Of a stretch of DNA of 64,000 bases, positions 8,726-16,331 are shown piece by piece. Source of the DNA: CAWBRT01 sp963791145 (GTDB taxonomy: Bacteria > Acidobacteriota > Terriglobia > Terriglobales > Acidobacteriaceae); contig CAWBRT010000006.1 in assembly GCA_963791145.1 (NCBI GenBank), positions 62,001 to 126,000 on the forward strand, written 5' to 3'. Numbering within the stretch: the stretch's first letter is position 1; each line of letters starts with the position of its first letter. The position numbers were made by a program, and so were the translations under genes. The notes under the pieces were generated by a model. That model was not told the DNA's origin. It saw nothing but the letters and a program-made list of their open reading frames with translations, and ran no database searches.

Positions 8726-9553
8726 ATGTCGAGTGCAATTTTCGACACCTTGCTGCTCTCGGACCTGCATTTGGGATCGGAATTGAGCCGTGCTCGCGAA
8801 GCGCTGGAGTTGCTGCAAACTGTGCGCTATCGCCGGCTGATCCTGCTGGGAGACATCTTCGCGGACCTCAACTTCGGCCGCCTTACCAAGGAACACTGGA
8901 AGTTCCTTTCCTGCATTCGCAAGCTCTCCAACCCCAAACGCAACGTGGAAGTGGTTTGGGTGGAGGGAAACCATGACGAAGGCCTTTCCAACGTCATGTC
9001 GCATCTGGTCGGCGTGCCCGTCTATCGCCGTTACGTCTGGGAATACGCGGGCCTGCGCCACCTGGCGGTGCACGGGCACCAGTTCGACCGCTTCCTCTCG
9101 CGCAACTACCTGATCAGCCGCTTCGGCCAGTTTCTGCATCGCGAGATTCAGAAGATCGACGGCAGGAGCAAGACGTTTTCCCGTTACCTGGACCGCCTGA
9201 ATACGCGCTGGCTGCGGCTTTCCGAGCAGGTTGCCAGGGGGGCCCTGGCCTACGCGCAACAGGGATGCGTGCAACGCGTCTTCTGCGGGCACACCCATGT
9301 GGCCGCCTGCTGCGAGCGCGGCGGAGTCGCTTACTACAACACGGGCTGCTGGGTGGACGCCCGCCCCACTTACATCACCATCGACCAAGAAGGAGTGCGT
9401 ATTCATGAGTACGCAACCAGAATCGAATATGAAACCGGAACTGACGATCGTGATCCCGGCCAAGAACGAGATGCGCAACCTGCCGCTGCTGCTGGTTTCC
9501 TTGAGCCAGCAGGACTATCCGCTTTTGCCGGTTACGAAAGTCTTCGTTGCTGA
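8726..9553 (+). CDS. LpxH-like UDP-2,3-diacylglucosamine diphosphatase-type metallophosphoesterase
   Basis: The 275-residue protein has the calcineurin-like metallophosphoesterase motifs in the arrangement of the LpxH/YbbF group: SDLHLGSE (Asp13, His15), LLGDIF (Asp43), VEGNHDE (Asn82, His83), VHGHQFD and CGHTHVA. LpxH-type enzymes cleave UDP-2,3-diacylglucosamine in lipid A synthesis; homologues of unknown substrate are common, so the exact activity is uncertain. The start is ATG 8726. The last 50 residues (after HEYATRIEYE) do not look like the family and overlap the next gene by 149 bases in another frame. The natural C-terminus may therefore be earlier, or one base may be wrong near 9420. 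Confidence 0.82.
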   Translation: MSSAIFDTLLLSDLHLGSELSRAREALELLQTVRYRRLILLGDIFADLNFGRLTKEHWKFLSCIRKLSNPKRNVEVVWVEGNHDEGLSNVMSHLVGVPVYRRYVWEYAGLRHLAVHGHQFDRFLSRNYLISRFGQFLHREIQKIDGRSKTFSRYLDRLNTRWLRLSEQVARGALAYAQQGCVQRVFCGHTHVAACCERGGVAYYNTGCWVDARPTYITIDQEGVRIHEYATRIEYETGTDDRDPGQERDAQPAAAAGFLEPAGLSAFAGYESLRC

Positions 9554-10163
9554 CGCCGCATCCACCGACCGCACGCCGGAGGTGGCCATGCTGTTCGCCG
9601 ATCAGCTCAGGATTTCCATCATTCCGGGTGGACTGCCGGCGGTCGGACGCAACCGGGGAGCGCGTCTGGCCGAGACGCCCTACGTGCTGTTCATCGATGC
9701 CGACATCGAGCTGGCGGATGAAACCTTGCTGCGGCGCGCCATGGAGACCGTGAAACGCCGTCGCCTCCACTGCCTGACGACCAACATCCGCTGTCCCGAG
9801 GGCGGGCTGATGGATCACCTCATGTTTGCCGGCAGCAACCTGGTGCAGCGGGTAGCTTCCTGGGGAGCGCCCTTCGCCACGGGCATGTTCATGCTTTTCA
9901 GCCGTACCAAGTTTCAGGAATTAGGCGGGTTCGACGAACGCGCCCTGTACGCGGAAGACTACCTGCTGAGCAAGCAGGTGAAGGTCCGGCGCTTCGGCAT
10001 CCTGCGCGGCCATGTGCGCACTACCAACCGGCGCTTCAAGAAGATGGGATACAGGAAGATCGCCGCCATGTTCCTCAACACGGCTTTGCATTCGTTTGAT
10101 TACAAGTATTTCCTGCGCGATCAGAATTACTGGCGCGAGGTTAGCAGCACCGAGGCAAACTAG
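9405..10163 (+). CDS. Family 2 glycosyltransferase
   Basis: The 252-residue protein has a GT-A fold glycosyltransferase domain: LTIVIPAKNEMRNLPLLL at the N-terminus, VADAASTDRT, VGRNRGARLA and the metal-binding FIDADIEL (DxD). The later GGFDERALYAEDYLL provides the usual acceptor-side ED motif. There is no transmembrane segment, so it is probably a cytoplasmic or peripheral enzyme transferring a sugar to a lipid or glycan; donor and acceptor are unknown. AAGGAG lies nine bases before the ATG, which supports this start although it is inside the preceding phosphoesterase frame. Pairing with an LpxH-like gene suggests envelope glycolipid synthesis; that is inference. Confidence 0.87.
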   Translation: MSTQPESNMKPELTIVIPAKNEMRNLPLLLVSLSQQDYPLLPVTKVFVADAASTDRTPEVAMLFADQLRISIIPGGLPAVGRNRGARLAETPYVLFIDADIELADETLLRRAMETVKRRRLHCLTTNIRCPEGGLMDHLMFAGSNLVQRVASWGAPFATGMFMLFSRTKFQELGGFDERALYAEDYLLSKQVKVRRFGILRGHVRTTNRRFKKMGYRKIAAMFLNTALHSFDYKYFLRDQNYWREVSSTEAN

Positions 10164-10216
10164 CCGGGAGCCGCGCAAGCGCGTCCTGCAACTTCAGATG
10201 GGGCGTGGCGGTTCCT

Positions 10217-11539
10217 TCATATGCTGCTGGGTGCGGGCGGCTCGGAAAATCTGCCGAGCTGCTCGTTGCTCAATCCGTTCTGCCGGATGATCTCGCGGTA
10301 GAGCGCGGCGCTGGGACGCGGGATTCTCGCCTGGGTCCTGGGGTCGAGCTCGTACAGCCCAAAGCGCAGAGTCCATCCTTCATTCCACTCGAAGTTGTCC
10401 ACCAGGCTCCAGTGAAAATAGCCGCGCAGGTCGACGCCGGCTGCCGCCGCCTCGTGCGCCCGCCGCAGGCTCTGCACGATCACCCACGGACGAATGCGGT
10501 CGCTGCGGTCGGGAACGCCGTTTTCCGTGATGTAGAGCGGAACGCCCAGGCTGGCATACTCCTTGGTGGCTTCCAGGACGGCATCGGGAAAAGCCTCGCC
10601 GTAGGGAAGCGCGACGCCGCTGTCTCCCTGGGGCGCATCGCCGGGCACGAAGAGCCCGCCGGTCTTCCAGGCGCCTTCGTTCCACAGCGCCCGCACGTGC
10701 AGCCGGTTGTAGACGTTGAGGCCGACGAAGTCGATCTTGCGCATTACCTCGGGAACCTCCGGCGCGATGGCGCCGAAAGGAAACTGCAGGTTCCCGCAGG
10801 TGAGCAACTGCAGCGACGAGCGGTTAAACGCCGCGTCGTAGGTGTAGGCCGTCAGGCGATCGGCGGCGGAGCTGCTGGCCGGCTGGAAATTGACCCAGTT
10901 GGTGGCCAGGCCCACCGCCGCCTGCGCTTGCCGCCGATGAATGCAATCGTAGGCGAGCGCATGGGCGCGGTGGATGTTGGCCGTGACCACGGCGTAGTCC
11001 TGCACGTGATAACGCAGCCCCGGAGGGAATTCGCCGAACAGATAGCCGAAAGCGGCGTACACGTTAGGTTCGTTGAAGGTCAGCCAGTCGCGGCAGAGAT
11101 CGCCCAACTCTTCGACGGCCCGCTCCGCCAGGCGGGCAAACTTCTCCGGCCCCTGGCGCACCAGGAATCCTCCCAATGATTCAAACCACTGCGGGTGGGT
11201 GAAGTGGTGCAGGGTGACGAAGGGACGCATACCGCGGTCGCTGGCGGCGCCGAGCAAGGCGCGATAGCGGGCAAAAGCTTCCGGGTTCCACTCGCCTTCG
11301 CGGGGCTCCAGCCGGCCCCAATCCACCGAAAGGCGCAGCGCGTTCAGGCCAAGCTCACGGCAGCGGTCCAGGTCCTGTTCGGCCTGGCGCCACCAGTCGC
11401 AGGCGCTGGCGCAGGCATCTCCGGAGCGAATGTGCCCTTGCTGCTCCCATTCCACCCACTGGTTGTGGGTATTGCCGCCTTCAAACTGGTGTGCCGAGGT
11501 GGAGACACCCCACAGGAAACTGGAATCGAAGGTCAGCAC
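10217..11539 (-). CDS. Glycoside hydrolase family 1 beta-glucosidase-like enzyme
   Basis: The 440-residue protein is a family 1 retaining glycosidase. FLWGVSTSAHQFEG at the N-terminus forms the sugar-binding Gln/His site, TFNEPN carries the acid/base Glu157 and YITENG the nucleophile Glu339. Length is normal for the family (about 450). No signal peptide is seen, so it probably acts on imported beta-glucosides or related disaccharides in the cytoplasm; the glycan specificity cannot be read from sequence. The start is GTG at 11539, where the family N-terminus begins. It is convergent with the glycosyltransferase gene; no operon partner is evident. Confidence 0.92.
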   Translation of the reverse strand: MLTFDSSFLWGVSTSAHQFEGGNTHNQWVEWEQQGHIRSGDACASACDWWRQAEQDLDRCRELGLNALRLSVDWGRLEPREGEWNPEAFARYRALLGAASDRGMRPFVTLHHFTHPQWFESLGGFLVRQGPEKFARLAERAVEELGDLCRDWLTFNEPNVYAAFGYLFGEFPPGLRYHVQDYAVVTANIHRAHALAYDCIHRRQAQAAVGLATNWVNFQPASSSAADRLTAYTYDAAFNRSSLQLLTCGNLQFPFGAIAPEVPEVMRKIDFVGLNVYNRLHVRALWNEGAWKTGGLFVPGDAPQGDSGVALPYGEAFPDAVLEATKEYASLGVPLYITENGVPDRSDRIRPWVIVQSLRRAHEAAAAGVDLRGYFHWSLVDNFEWNEGWTLRFGLYELDPRTQARIPRPSAALYREIIRQNGLSNEQLGRFSEPPAPSSI

Positions 11540-11552
11540 AGGTGACTCAGTC

Positions 11553-11647
11553 TAGAACTGGTTGTACAAATACTGCCTTGAAAGGGCGGGGCTTTAGCCC
11601 CTGAGGGTATTATCGTTTTACCGAAGTGCATTTATGCAACCAGCTCT
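11553..11647 (+). repeat. TAGAACTGGTTG element, short form
   Basis: Ends TAGAACTGGTTGTACAAAT and ATTTATGCAACCAGCTCTA are near-perfect inverted repeats. Inside is TTGAAAGGGCGGGGCTTTAGCCCC. Compared with the copy at 13909 it lacks about 38 bases between two GCGGGGCTT-like direct repeats, as expected from slippage. Confidence 0.8.
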
Positions 11648-11771
11648 AGCCTTTGAATAGCCTTGCGGATTGGACGCACATTACAGAACGTTGAACACGG
11701 ATGCCGAATGCCGGCGCGCATTGGCACGGCATGTCCATCATGAGGCAAAACCCTCGGCGGCGGCAAGCCTG

Positions 11772-12635
11772 TCATTCGGCGGCCGAAGCGTTGATGGACT
11801 TGGCCAGCACGGCATCCAGCGCATCGGAAGCGATTGCCAGGTCGCGCAGTACGCAGCTCGGGTCCATGCTGTGCAGGTTCAGAAAGACCAGATCGAAGAT
11901 CTGCGAGCGCAGGATTCGAATGTCGTGGCAAAGCAGTTCAGGCGGGTGGTTCTGCTTCCGGTCCGGGTGGTCGTGTTGGGCGGCGCTTTTTCCGGCCTGC
12001 GGGCGCGGCTCCTGACCCTCCGCCGGAGTTTGGCGGGCTTCCAGGGTATTGGCAATCTCGTCGATCATCAACTGCAACTGGTTGGTCCGCTCGCTTTCCG
12101 TCGTCGCCGCGTGAGCGGGATTCCCGCTTCTGGCCGCCTCTTGCAGCCACTGTCCGATCAGCTCCTTCCTGTGCTGGCGCAGCAGGGAAGCCAGGCGATC
12201 GTCGGAGCGGGAAGGTTCAACGGGGAGAGTCGAAAGGCTTTTTTTCACGGCGTCGACCAATACCTGCCGTCGCAACGGCTTGACGAGAAATCCGTCAGCC
12301 TGGCCGCGAAGCCGTTTCAGCGCGGCGTCGAAATCGGGAAAGCCGGTCAGAATCAACGTGCGGCAGCGGGGCTGCAGGCGCTTCATTACGCTAACGATCG
12401 TGAATCCGTCGCTCAACTGTCCCAGGTTCAGATCCGAGACCAGCAGATCAAAGCGCTCGTTGGCGATCAAAGCCAGAGCCTCCTTCACCGTCTCGGCCGT
12501 GACCGCCTCAAACCCCTCGGCTTCGAGAATCGCGGCAATCGCCTTCTTCAAGGCCGGCTCGTCATCTACGCACAATACCCTCTGCCTGTACCTGGGCCCA
12601 GGTTGGAGCGAAAGCGTGGAGTGATGAGCGTTCAT
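11772..12635 (-). CDS. Response regulator with C-terminal RsbRD-N-like domain
   Basis: The 287-residue protein starts with a receiver domain: VLCVDDE (Asp24, Asp25), the phosphoacceptor in LLVSDLNLG (Asp68), ILTGFP (Thr97) and FLVKPL (Lys119). Residues about 140-287 look like the helical RsbRD N-terminal (non-haem globin-like) domain: LLRQHRKELIGQWLQEAARS, then LMIDEIANTLEAR, and a final helix SDALDAVLAKSI. There is no DNA-binding domain, so output is presumably by protein contact. The ATG at 12635 is chosen because GAGG lies six bases upstream. No histidine kinase is adjacent; it is probably an orphan regulator. The C-terminal assignment is pattern-based and less certain than the receiver. 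Confidence 0.8.
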   Translation of the reverse strand: MNAHHSTLSLQPGPRYRQRVLCVDDEPALKKAIAAILEAEGFEAVTAETVKEALALIANERFDLLVSDLNLGQLSDGFTIVSVMKRLQPRCRTLILTGFPDFDAALKRLRGQADGFLVKPLRRQVLVDAVKKSLSTLPVEPSRSDDRLASLLRQHRKELIGQWLQEAARSGNPAHAATTESERTNQLQLMIDEIANTLEARQTPAEGQEPRPQAGKSAAQHDHPDRKQNHPPELLCHDIRILRSQIFDLVFLNLHSMDPSCVLRDLAIASDALDAVLAKSINASAAE

Positions 12636-12747
12636 TTCGATCCTCGAGCAGGCGCACCAAGGCTGTAGCTCGGTGCAGCACCTTTGAGGAATTATCGGCA
12701 TCTCCGGCGGAACTCTTTAAAAAAGAAAAAGGATTTCTGGATGCGTC

Positions 12748-12870
12748 TTTGAAGGGGCGTGGCTTCAGCCGCGCCGAATAGATGCCGAATACGGCTGGCC
12801 TTTAGGCCCTGAGGGATAGGCCCTCAGCGGCTAAAGCCGGAGTTATAAACGTTCCCGTGCGGCACGGCTA
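12748..12870 (+). repeat. Degenerate GGCTTCAGCC / GGCTAAAGCC hairpin region
   Basis: TTTGAAGGGGCGTGGCTTCAGC and later GGCCCTGAGGGAT resemble the core of the TAGAACTGGTTG element at 11553, 13909 and 32565 but without its ends. It directly precedes 118-bp copy B. Confidence 0.55.
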
Positions 12871-12872
12871 AA

Positions 12873-12990
12873 GAGGCTGCGGAAAAACAGATTTTCGGTC
12901 GGTTGGGACTACAAGATCTTGATAGCGGATCTTATAGCAGCCACATCCATAGCGCCTCGCTTGTTGCTTCGGCGCGTTTTTCCGCGGCCT
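12873..12990 (-). repeat. 118-bp terminal-inverted-repeat element, copy B
   Basis: This is the inverted copy. Ends GAGGCTGCGGAAAAAC and GTTTTTCCGCGGCCT are inverted repeats. Read on the minus strand it matches copy C (54151-54268) almost base for base over 118 bp. Confidence 0.85.
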
Positions 12991-13117
12991 GTAAAGCCGT
13001 GCCCTTTCAAGGATCTTTGGCTTGCAAAAACTATAGGTTCGCTGTAGCCATGCATGCTCCAGGAACACCTTGCTACACTGAAGTCGGCCCCGCGAGTCTG
13101 CCTTGGCCGCGACTTTG

Positions 13118-13819
13118 ATGGGGGAAATAATCTTTAGCGAGATTCACGTGCCTGATGCCGCTTACTTCAGTCCCGAGGTGCTGCTCTTTCTCCGCCAGTT
13201 GCGGCGGAACAACAATCGCGAGTGGTTTGCCCGGAATAAAGTGCGCTACGAGCAGGTGGTCCGCGACCCGGCACTGAATTTCATCAGCGGCTTCGCGCCT
13301 CTGCTGCAGCAGATCAGCCCGCATTTCGTCGCCGATCCCCGCCCCATGCGAGGTTCGCTGTTCCGCATCTACCGCGATACCCGCTTCGCCGCCGACAAGC
13401 GCCCCTTCAAAACGCACGTGGGAATCCATTTCTCCCACGCCAGCGGAAAAGATGCGCACGCTCCGGTCTTCTACCTGCACCTGGAGCCGGAGAATTGCTT
13501 TGCCGCAGCCGGCATCTGGCACCCGGAATTTGCCGTTTTGACCAAGGTGCGCACGGCGATCGTGCGCAATCCGGAGCAATGGCGCAAGGTTCGCGGCAAG
13601 CTGGAGCTGGAGGGAGATTCTCTGAGCAAGATGCCTCGTGGCTACGATCCCAAGCATCCCTTCGCCGAAGACATCAAACTCAAGGATTTCGTCGCCAGCG
13701 TGGCATTCACCGACGCGCAGCTCTGCCGGCCGAGATTCATGCGAGATTTCTTCGCCGCCTGCCGCGGAATGACTCCGCTGGTCGAGTTTGTAACCAAGGC
13801 CCTGGGTTTGAAGTTCTAG
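13118..13819 (+). CDS. DUF2461 family protein
   Basis: The 233-residue protein belongs to the DUF2461 (TIGR02453) family of unknown function. Seen in the sequence are FLRQLRRNNNREWFARNKVRYE (a near-universal N-terminal signature with NNREWF), RGSLFRIYRDTRFAADKRPFKTHVGIHF, FYLHLEPENCFAAAGIWHPE and the C-terminal LCRPRFMRDFFAACRGMTPLVEF. There are no membrane segments. The start is the ATG at 13118 rather than the upstream TTG; MGEIIFSEI leads into the conserved region. The stop TAG is part of a TCTAGAGC motif that is also the boundary of the following repeat element. Confidence 0.9.
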   Translation: MGEIIFSEIHVPDAAYFSPEVLLFLRQLRRNNNREWFARNKVRYEQVVRDPALNFISGFAPLLQQISPHFVADPRPMRGSLFRIYRDTRFAADKRPFKTHVGIHFSHASGKDAHAPVFYLHLEPENCFAAAGIWHPEFAVLTKVRTAIVRNPEQWRKVRGKLELEGDSLSKMPRGYDPKHPFAEDIKLKDFVASVAFTDAQLCRPRFMRDFFAACRGMTPLVEFVTKALGLKF

Positions 13820-13907
13820 AGCGGATTCAAAGTGGGCGTACCCTTCGCCATCACCGCCAGGCTGATCGCCCGGCTACCGCATGGGGTATACCTTCCGCGA
13901 ATCCGGT
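13816..13907 (+). repeat. CTAGAGCGG element, copy 1
   Basis: About 92 bases starting TTCTAGAGCGGATTCAAAG, containing ATCACCGCC and GCCCGGCT, and ending ACCTTCCGCGAATCCGG. The same sequence of blocks occurs at 30555-30646, and a more distant inverted relative at 19519-19634. The first bases supply the stop codon of the DUF2461 gene. Confidence 0.65.
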
Positions 13908-13908
13908 T

Positions 13909-14042
13909 TAGAACTGGTTGCACAAATATTGCCTTGAAAGGGCGGGGCTTCAGCCCCGCCGTTCGGACCAGCGAAAATGCGGGCTTTAGCCCCTGAGGGT
14001 ATTATCGTTTTACCGAAGTGCATTTATGCAACCAGCTCTAGC
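13909..14042 (+). repeat. TAGAACTGGTTG element, full-length form
   Basis: Ends TAGAACTGGTTGCACAAAT and ATTTATGCAACCAGCTCTA are 19-base inverted repeats with few mismatches. Inside are two small hairpins (GGGGCTTCAGCCCC and GGGCTTTAGCCC). It is immediately downstream of the CTAGAGCGG element. Confidence 0.82.
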
Positions 14043-14489
14043 CTAAGTCTGAGGAGCCGCCTCGGATCTTCGGGGTTCAATTGGAGCAAGATCGGCGGTG
14101 CAAAAATCTAAGTATCTTGCCATATAAGTTAGTATTCACACCTATCTACCGCCTCGATTCATTATCCAGCTCCGCCAATCCAGATGTGATTAGAGCAGGG
14201 TTTCGTTCAGCGCCAAAACCAATGCTTTAGGCAACTAACTGTGAAGCCGCAGGCGCCGGCTCGTGCAAAAGGGGTGAGTAGAAAGTTCATCACACCAGAA
14301 GAATTTGCACGCTCGGAAAATTCGTCGCACAGGCGGCGGACTAGGCTGTTTCCTGTAAGGCCCATGGCCGAGCAACGAATGAAGTCGGCTATTGATGCGG
14401 TCGCGAGCAGCAGCTCACGCAATTGAGCTGGCGCGTCGTGAGTAAGCGGTTCGCCGCAGTCCGAGCTGGAACGAGGAGTGCAATTGCGG
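14043..14489. other. Intergenic region with no recognised feature
   Basis: About 450 bases between the repeat pair and the PilZ gene. Composition becomes less GC-rich around 14100-14160. Short reading frames exist on both strands but none has a ribosome-binding site or a recognisable protein pattern. Confidence 0.5.
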
Positions 14490-14936
14490 ATGAACATGAT
14501 TCTCGCGACGGCTTCACAAATTCTGGGTTCGAGGGCCGGGACGGAGTTACCCGTTTCACGCATTGAGTTGAAGCGCGTACTTCATGCCTGGATTGAGGGC
14601 GGCTCCGGCTTGGTTGTCAACCTGAGCGAAGGCGGAATGGCCATTCAGACCATGGTCGCGCTGGAACCGGGGCAGATGATCAAGTTCGCATTGCCGCTCG
14701 ATGGAATGGACGCCGGGGTGAGAGGACTGGCGGAGGTGGCCTGGTGTGATTGCTCGGGCCGCGCCGGTCTGCGCTTCCGCGGCTTTCCCGAGCGCGATCG
14801 CTTCCTGCTGAGAGTATGGCTGTCGAAAAATCAGGATCAAGTCCTCTCGAAGTCGGAGTTGCGCCGAATCGAGGGTGGTAAGTCTTCCGCTTTGCTCAAT
14901 GCGGAAGTGAATTGCCTTTCGTACCTTGCGGAATGA
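14490..14936 (+). CDS. PilZ-like domain protein
   Basis: The roughly 148-residue protein has the core of a PilZ-type beta-barrel: VVNLSEGGMAIQT (equivalent to the D/NxSxxG motif), LEPGQMIKFALPL and AEVAWCDCSGRAGLRFRGF. The N-terminal RxxxR arginine motif needed for tight cyclic-di-GMP binding is not clearly present, so it may be a non-binding PilZ protein. A GAGGAG site at 14473-14478 fits the ATG at 14490; a GTG at 14478 would overlap that site. It lies 53 bases upstream of a receiver-PilZ gene, suggesting a two-gene regulatory unit. Confidence 0.72.
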   Translation: MNMILATASQILGSRAGTELPVSRIELKRVLHAWIEGGSGLVVNLSEGGMAIQTMVALEPGQMIKFALPLDGMDAGVRGLAEVAWCDCSGRAGLRFRGFPERDRFLLRVWLSKNQDQVLSKSELRRIEGGKSSALLNAEVNCLSYLAE

Positions 14937-14989
14937 CCTCTTGATCTGGAATTGTGGTATCTTCCGATCTATAGGGTGGGGTACGAAGA

Positions 14990-15718
14990 ATGTCCGGATC
15001 GTCCAATCGCGGAACCGTGCTTTGCGTCGATGACGACGAAGCGATCCGTTCCATGCTGGCAGCAGCCCTGGAGATCCAGGGCTACGAAGTTCTGACCGCC
15101 AGCAACGGACGCGAAGCGCTGGAGCTGATGCCCTCGAGTCGCCTCGACGCGATTATCGTCGACTATTCCATGCCTGAAATGACTGGAGGAGAAGCCGCCG
15201 GCAGGCTCAAGCGCCTTCGCCCGGGAACTCCGGTCATCATGTTCTCGGGCTCGGTGGAAATTCCCGCCAGCGAGCTGGTCTTCGTGGACCGCCGCGTGCG
15301 CAAACTCGAAGGCATCCGCAAGCTGCTTTCGGTCCTGCAGCAAATTGCTCCGCTCTCCGGGCCGGGAGTTCGCCGCTTCCCCAGGTACGCAGTGAGCATC
15401 CCCTTTTCGGCGTGCATCGAGCGCGCCGGCGCACCGGTGAAACTGAGCGGCATGTCGGTTATGCTGGGCGAAGGCGGGCTGGGTGGTAAGGTCGAGGGAA
15501 TCCTCGACATTGGCGAGGTCGTGCGCATTGAGATTGCCGATTCGCGTCTGGCCAGATTGCTGCAGCCCCAGGCCGAGGTACGCGACCGCAACGGCAATAT
15601 CTACGGCTTTGCCTTTTCCGATGCGGGCGTTCTTACGCCTGCCGAACTGCAAGAGCTTTGCTGGCACCTGAAGCAGGGAGCTTCAGGCGAGCCGGAAAAG
15701 TCCGGCTTGCGTCCCTGA
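14990..15718 (+). CDS. Receiver-PilZ fusion response regulator
   Basis: The 242-residue protein has an N-terminal receiver domain: VLCVDDDE (Asp14, Asp15) and IIVDYSMPEMTGGE (phosphoacceptor Asp58), with MFSGS at the Thr/Ser switch. The lysine that normally precedes proline near position 105 is replaced by the RVRKLEG region. Residues about 120-225 form a PilZ domain: RRFPRYAVSIPF provides RxxxR, LGEGGLGG replaces the second motif, then IGEVVRIEIAD and AEVRDRNGNIYGFAF. This combination suggests phosphorelay control of an exopolysaccharide, motility or pilus function through PilZ. No cyclase or kinase is adjacent. Confidence 0.82.
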   Translation: MSGSSNRGTVLCVDDDEAIRSMLAAALEIQGYEVLTASNGREALELMPSSRLDAIIVDYSMPEMTGGEAAGRLKRLRPGTPVIMFSGSVEIPASELVFVDRRVRKLEGIRKLLSVLQQIAPLSGPGVRRFPRYAVSIPFSACIERAGAPVKLSGMSVMLGEGGLGGKVEGILDIGEVVRIEIADSRLARLLQPQAEVRDRNGNIYGFAFSDAGVLTPAELQELCWHLKQGASGEPEKSGLRP

Positions 15719-15858
15719 ATCCTCAGCAAGGCTGTTATTGCTTTTTCTGATCACCAAACTCAACCGGGATCATCAGCAAACGCCGAGATTGTGTTTGATT
15801 TGGTAGGAATGCCGGTCGCGCACAAGGTCGCCGTCTTGCTCTTTCGCCGCGTCCCTTG

Positions 15859-16086
15859 CTACATAATCCGCTGTTCGGTCTTAGCCCACGGATTCAGCCG
15901 CCGCTCGGCCTCTCTGGCTTCCTGCTCGTTGGCATAGCGCCAGAGACCCGGAGTCGGCATGCTCAGGGTCTTGAACTGCACTACCCACCGGCCGCAGGAA
16001 TAGAACACCCTGGTCTCCACGACCTCCAGGGAGGCCTGTAGTCCTTCGGCCGCCAGTATTTCTGCGTTGTGCTCGCCTGTCTGCAA
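15859..16086 (-). CDS. Hypothetical protein, 75 residues
   Basis: The frame begins with TTG at 16086 and encodes 75 residues with ordinary amino-acid composition, including AEGLQASLEVVETRVF, WVVQFKTLS and an acidic-basic helix NEQEAREAERRLNPW. I recognise no family. A GGGGA about seven bases upstream could be a ribosome-binding site. It is isolated, pointing away from the alcohol dehydrogenase gene. It is included because the protein pattern looks real rather than like a shadow; there is no overlapping gene on the other strand. Confidence 0.4.
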   Translation of the reverse strand: MQTGEHNAEILAAEGLQASLEVVETRVFYSCGRWVVQFKTLSMPTPGLWRYANEQEAREAERRLNPWAKTEQRIM

Positions 16087-16331
16087 ATTGTTCCCCGCCG
16101 GAACGTAGTACTCGTTCTCTATCTATTGTTTAGGCACACAGCGTCCGGGATATATATCGGCACTTCCGGGAAATTTCTTCTCGATCTTTTGCCGGTGCTT
16201 CGCGCACAATGGAGGCCCAGGCGGAGCCGTCGCCTCCGTCTTGCAGGCGCAAAGAAGGATTGGTTGCGGCGGGGTGCCGTCAGTCCCAGTCCCCGCGCCG
16301 CTTGCGCTTGCCTGGACACGAAGGAGCTATC

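Noticed and set aside
14207..14563. A 118-codon minus-strand frame before the PilZ gene
   Set aside because: No ribosome-binding site or recognisable pattern; its 5' end overlaps the better-supported PilZ gene.
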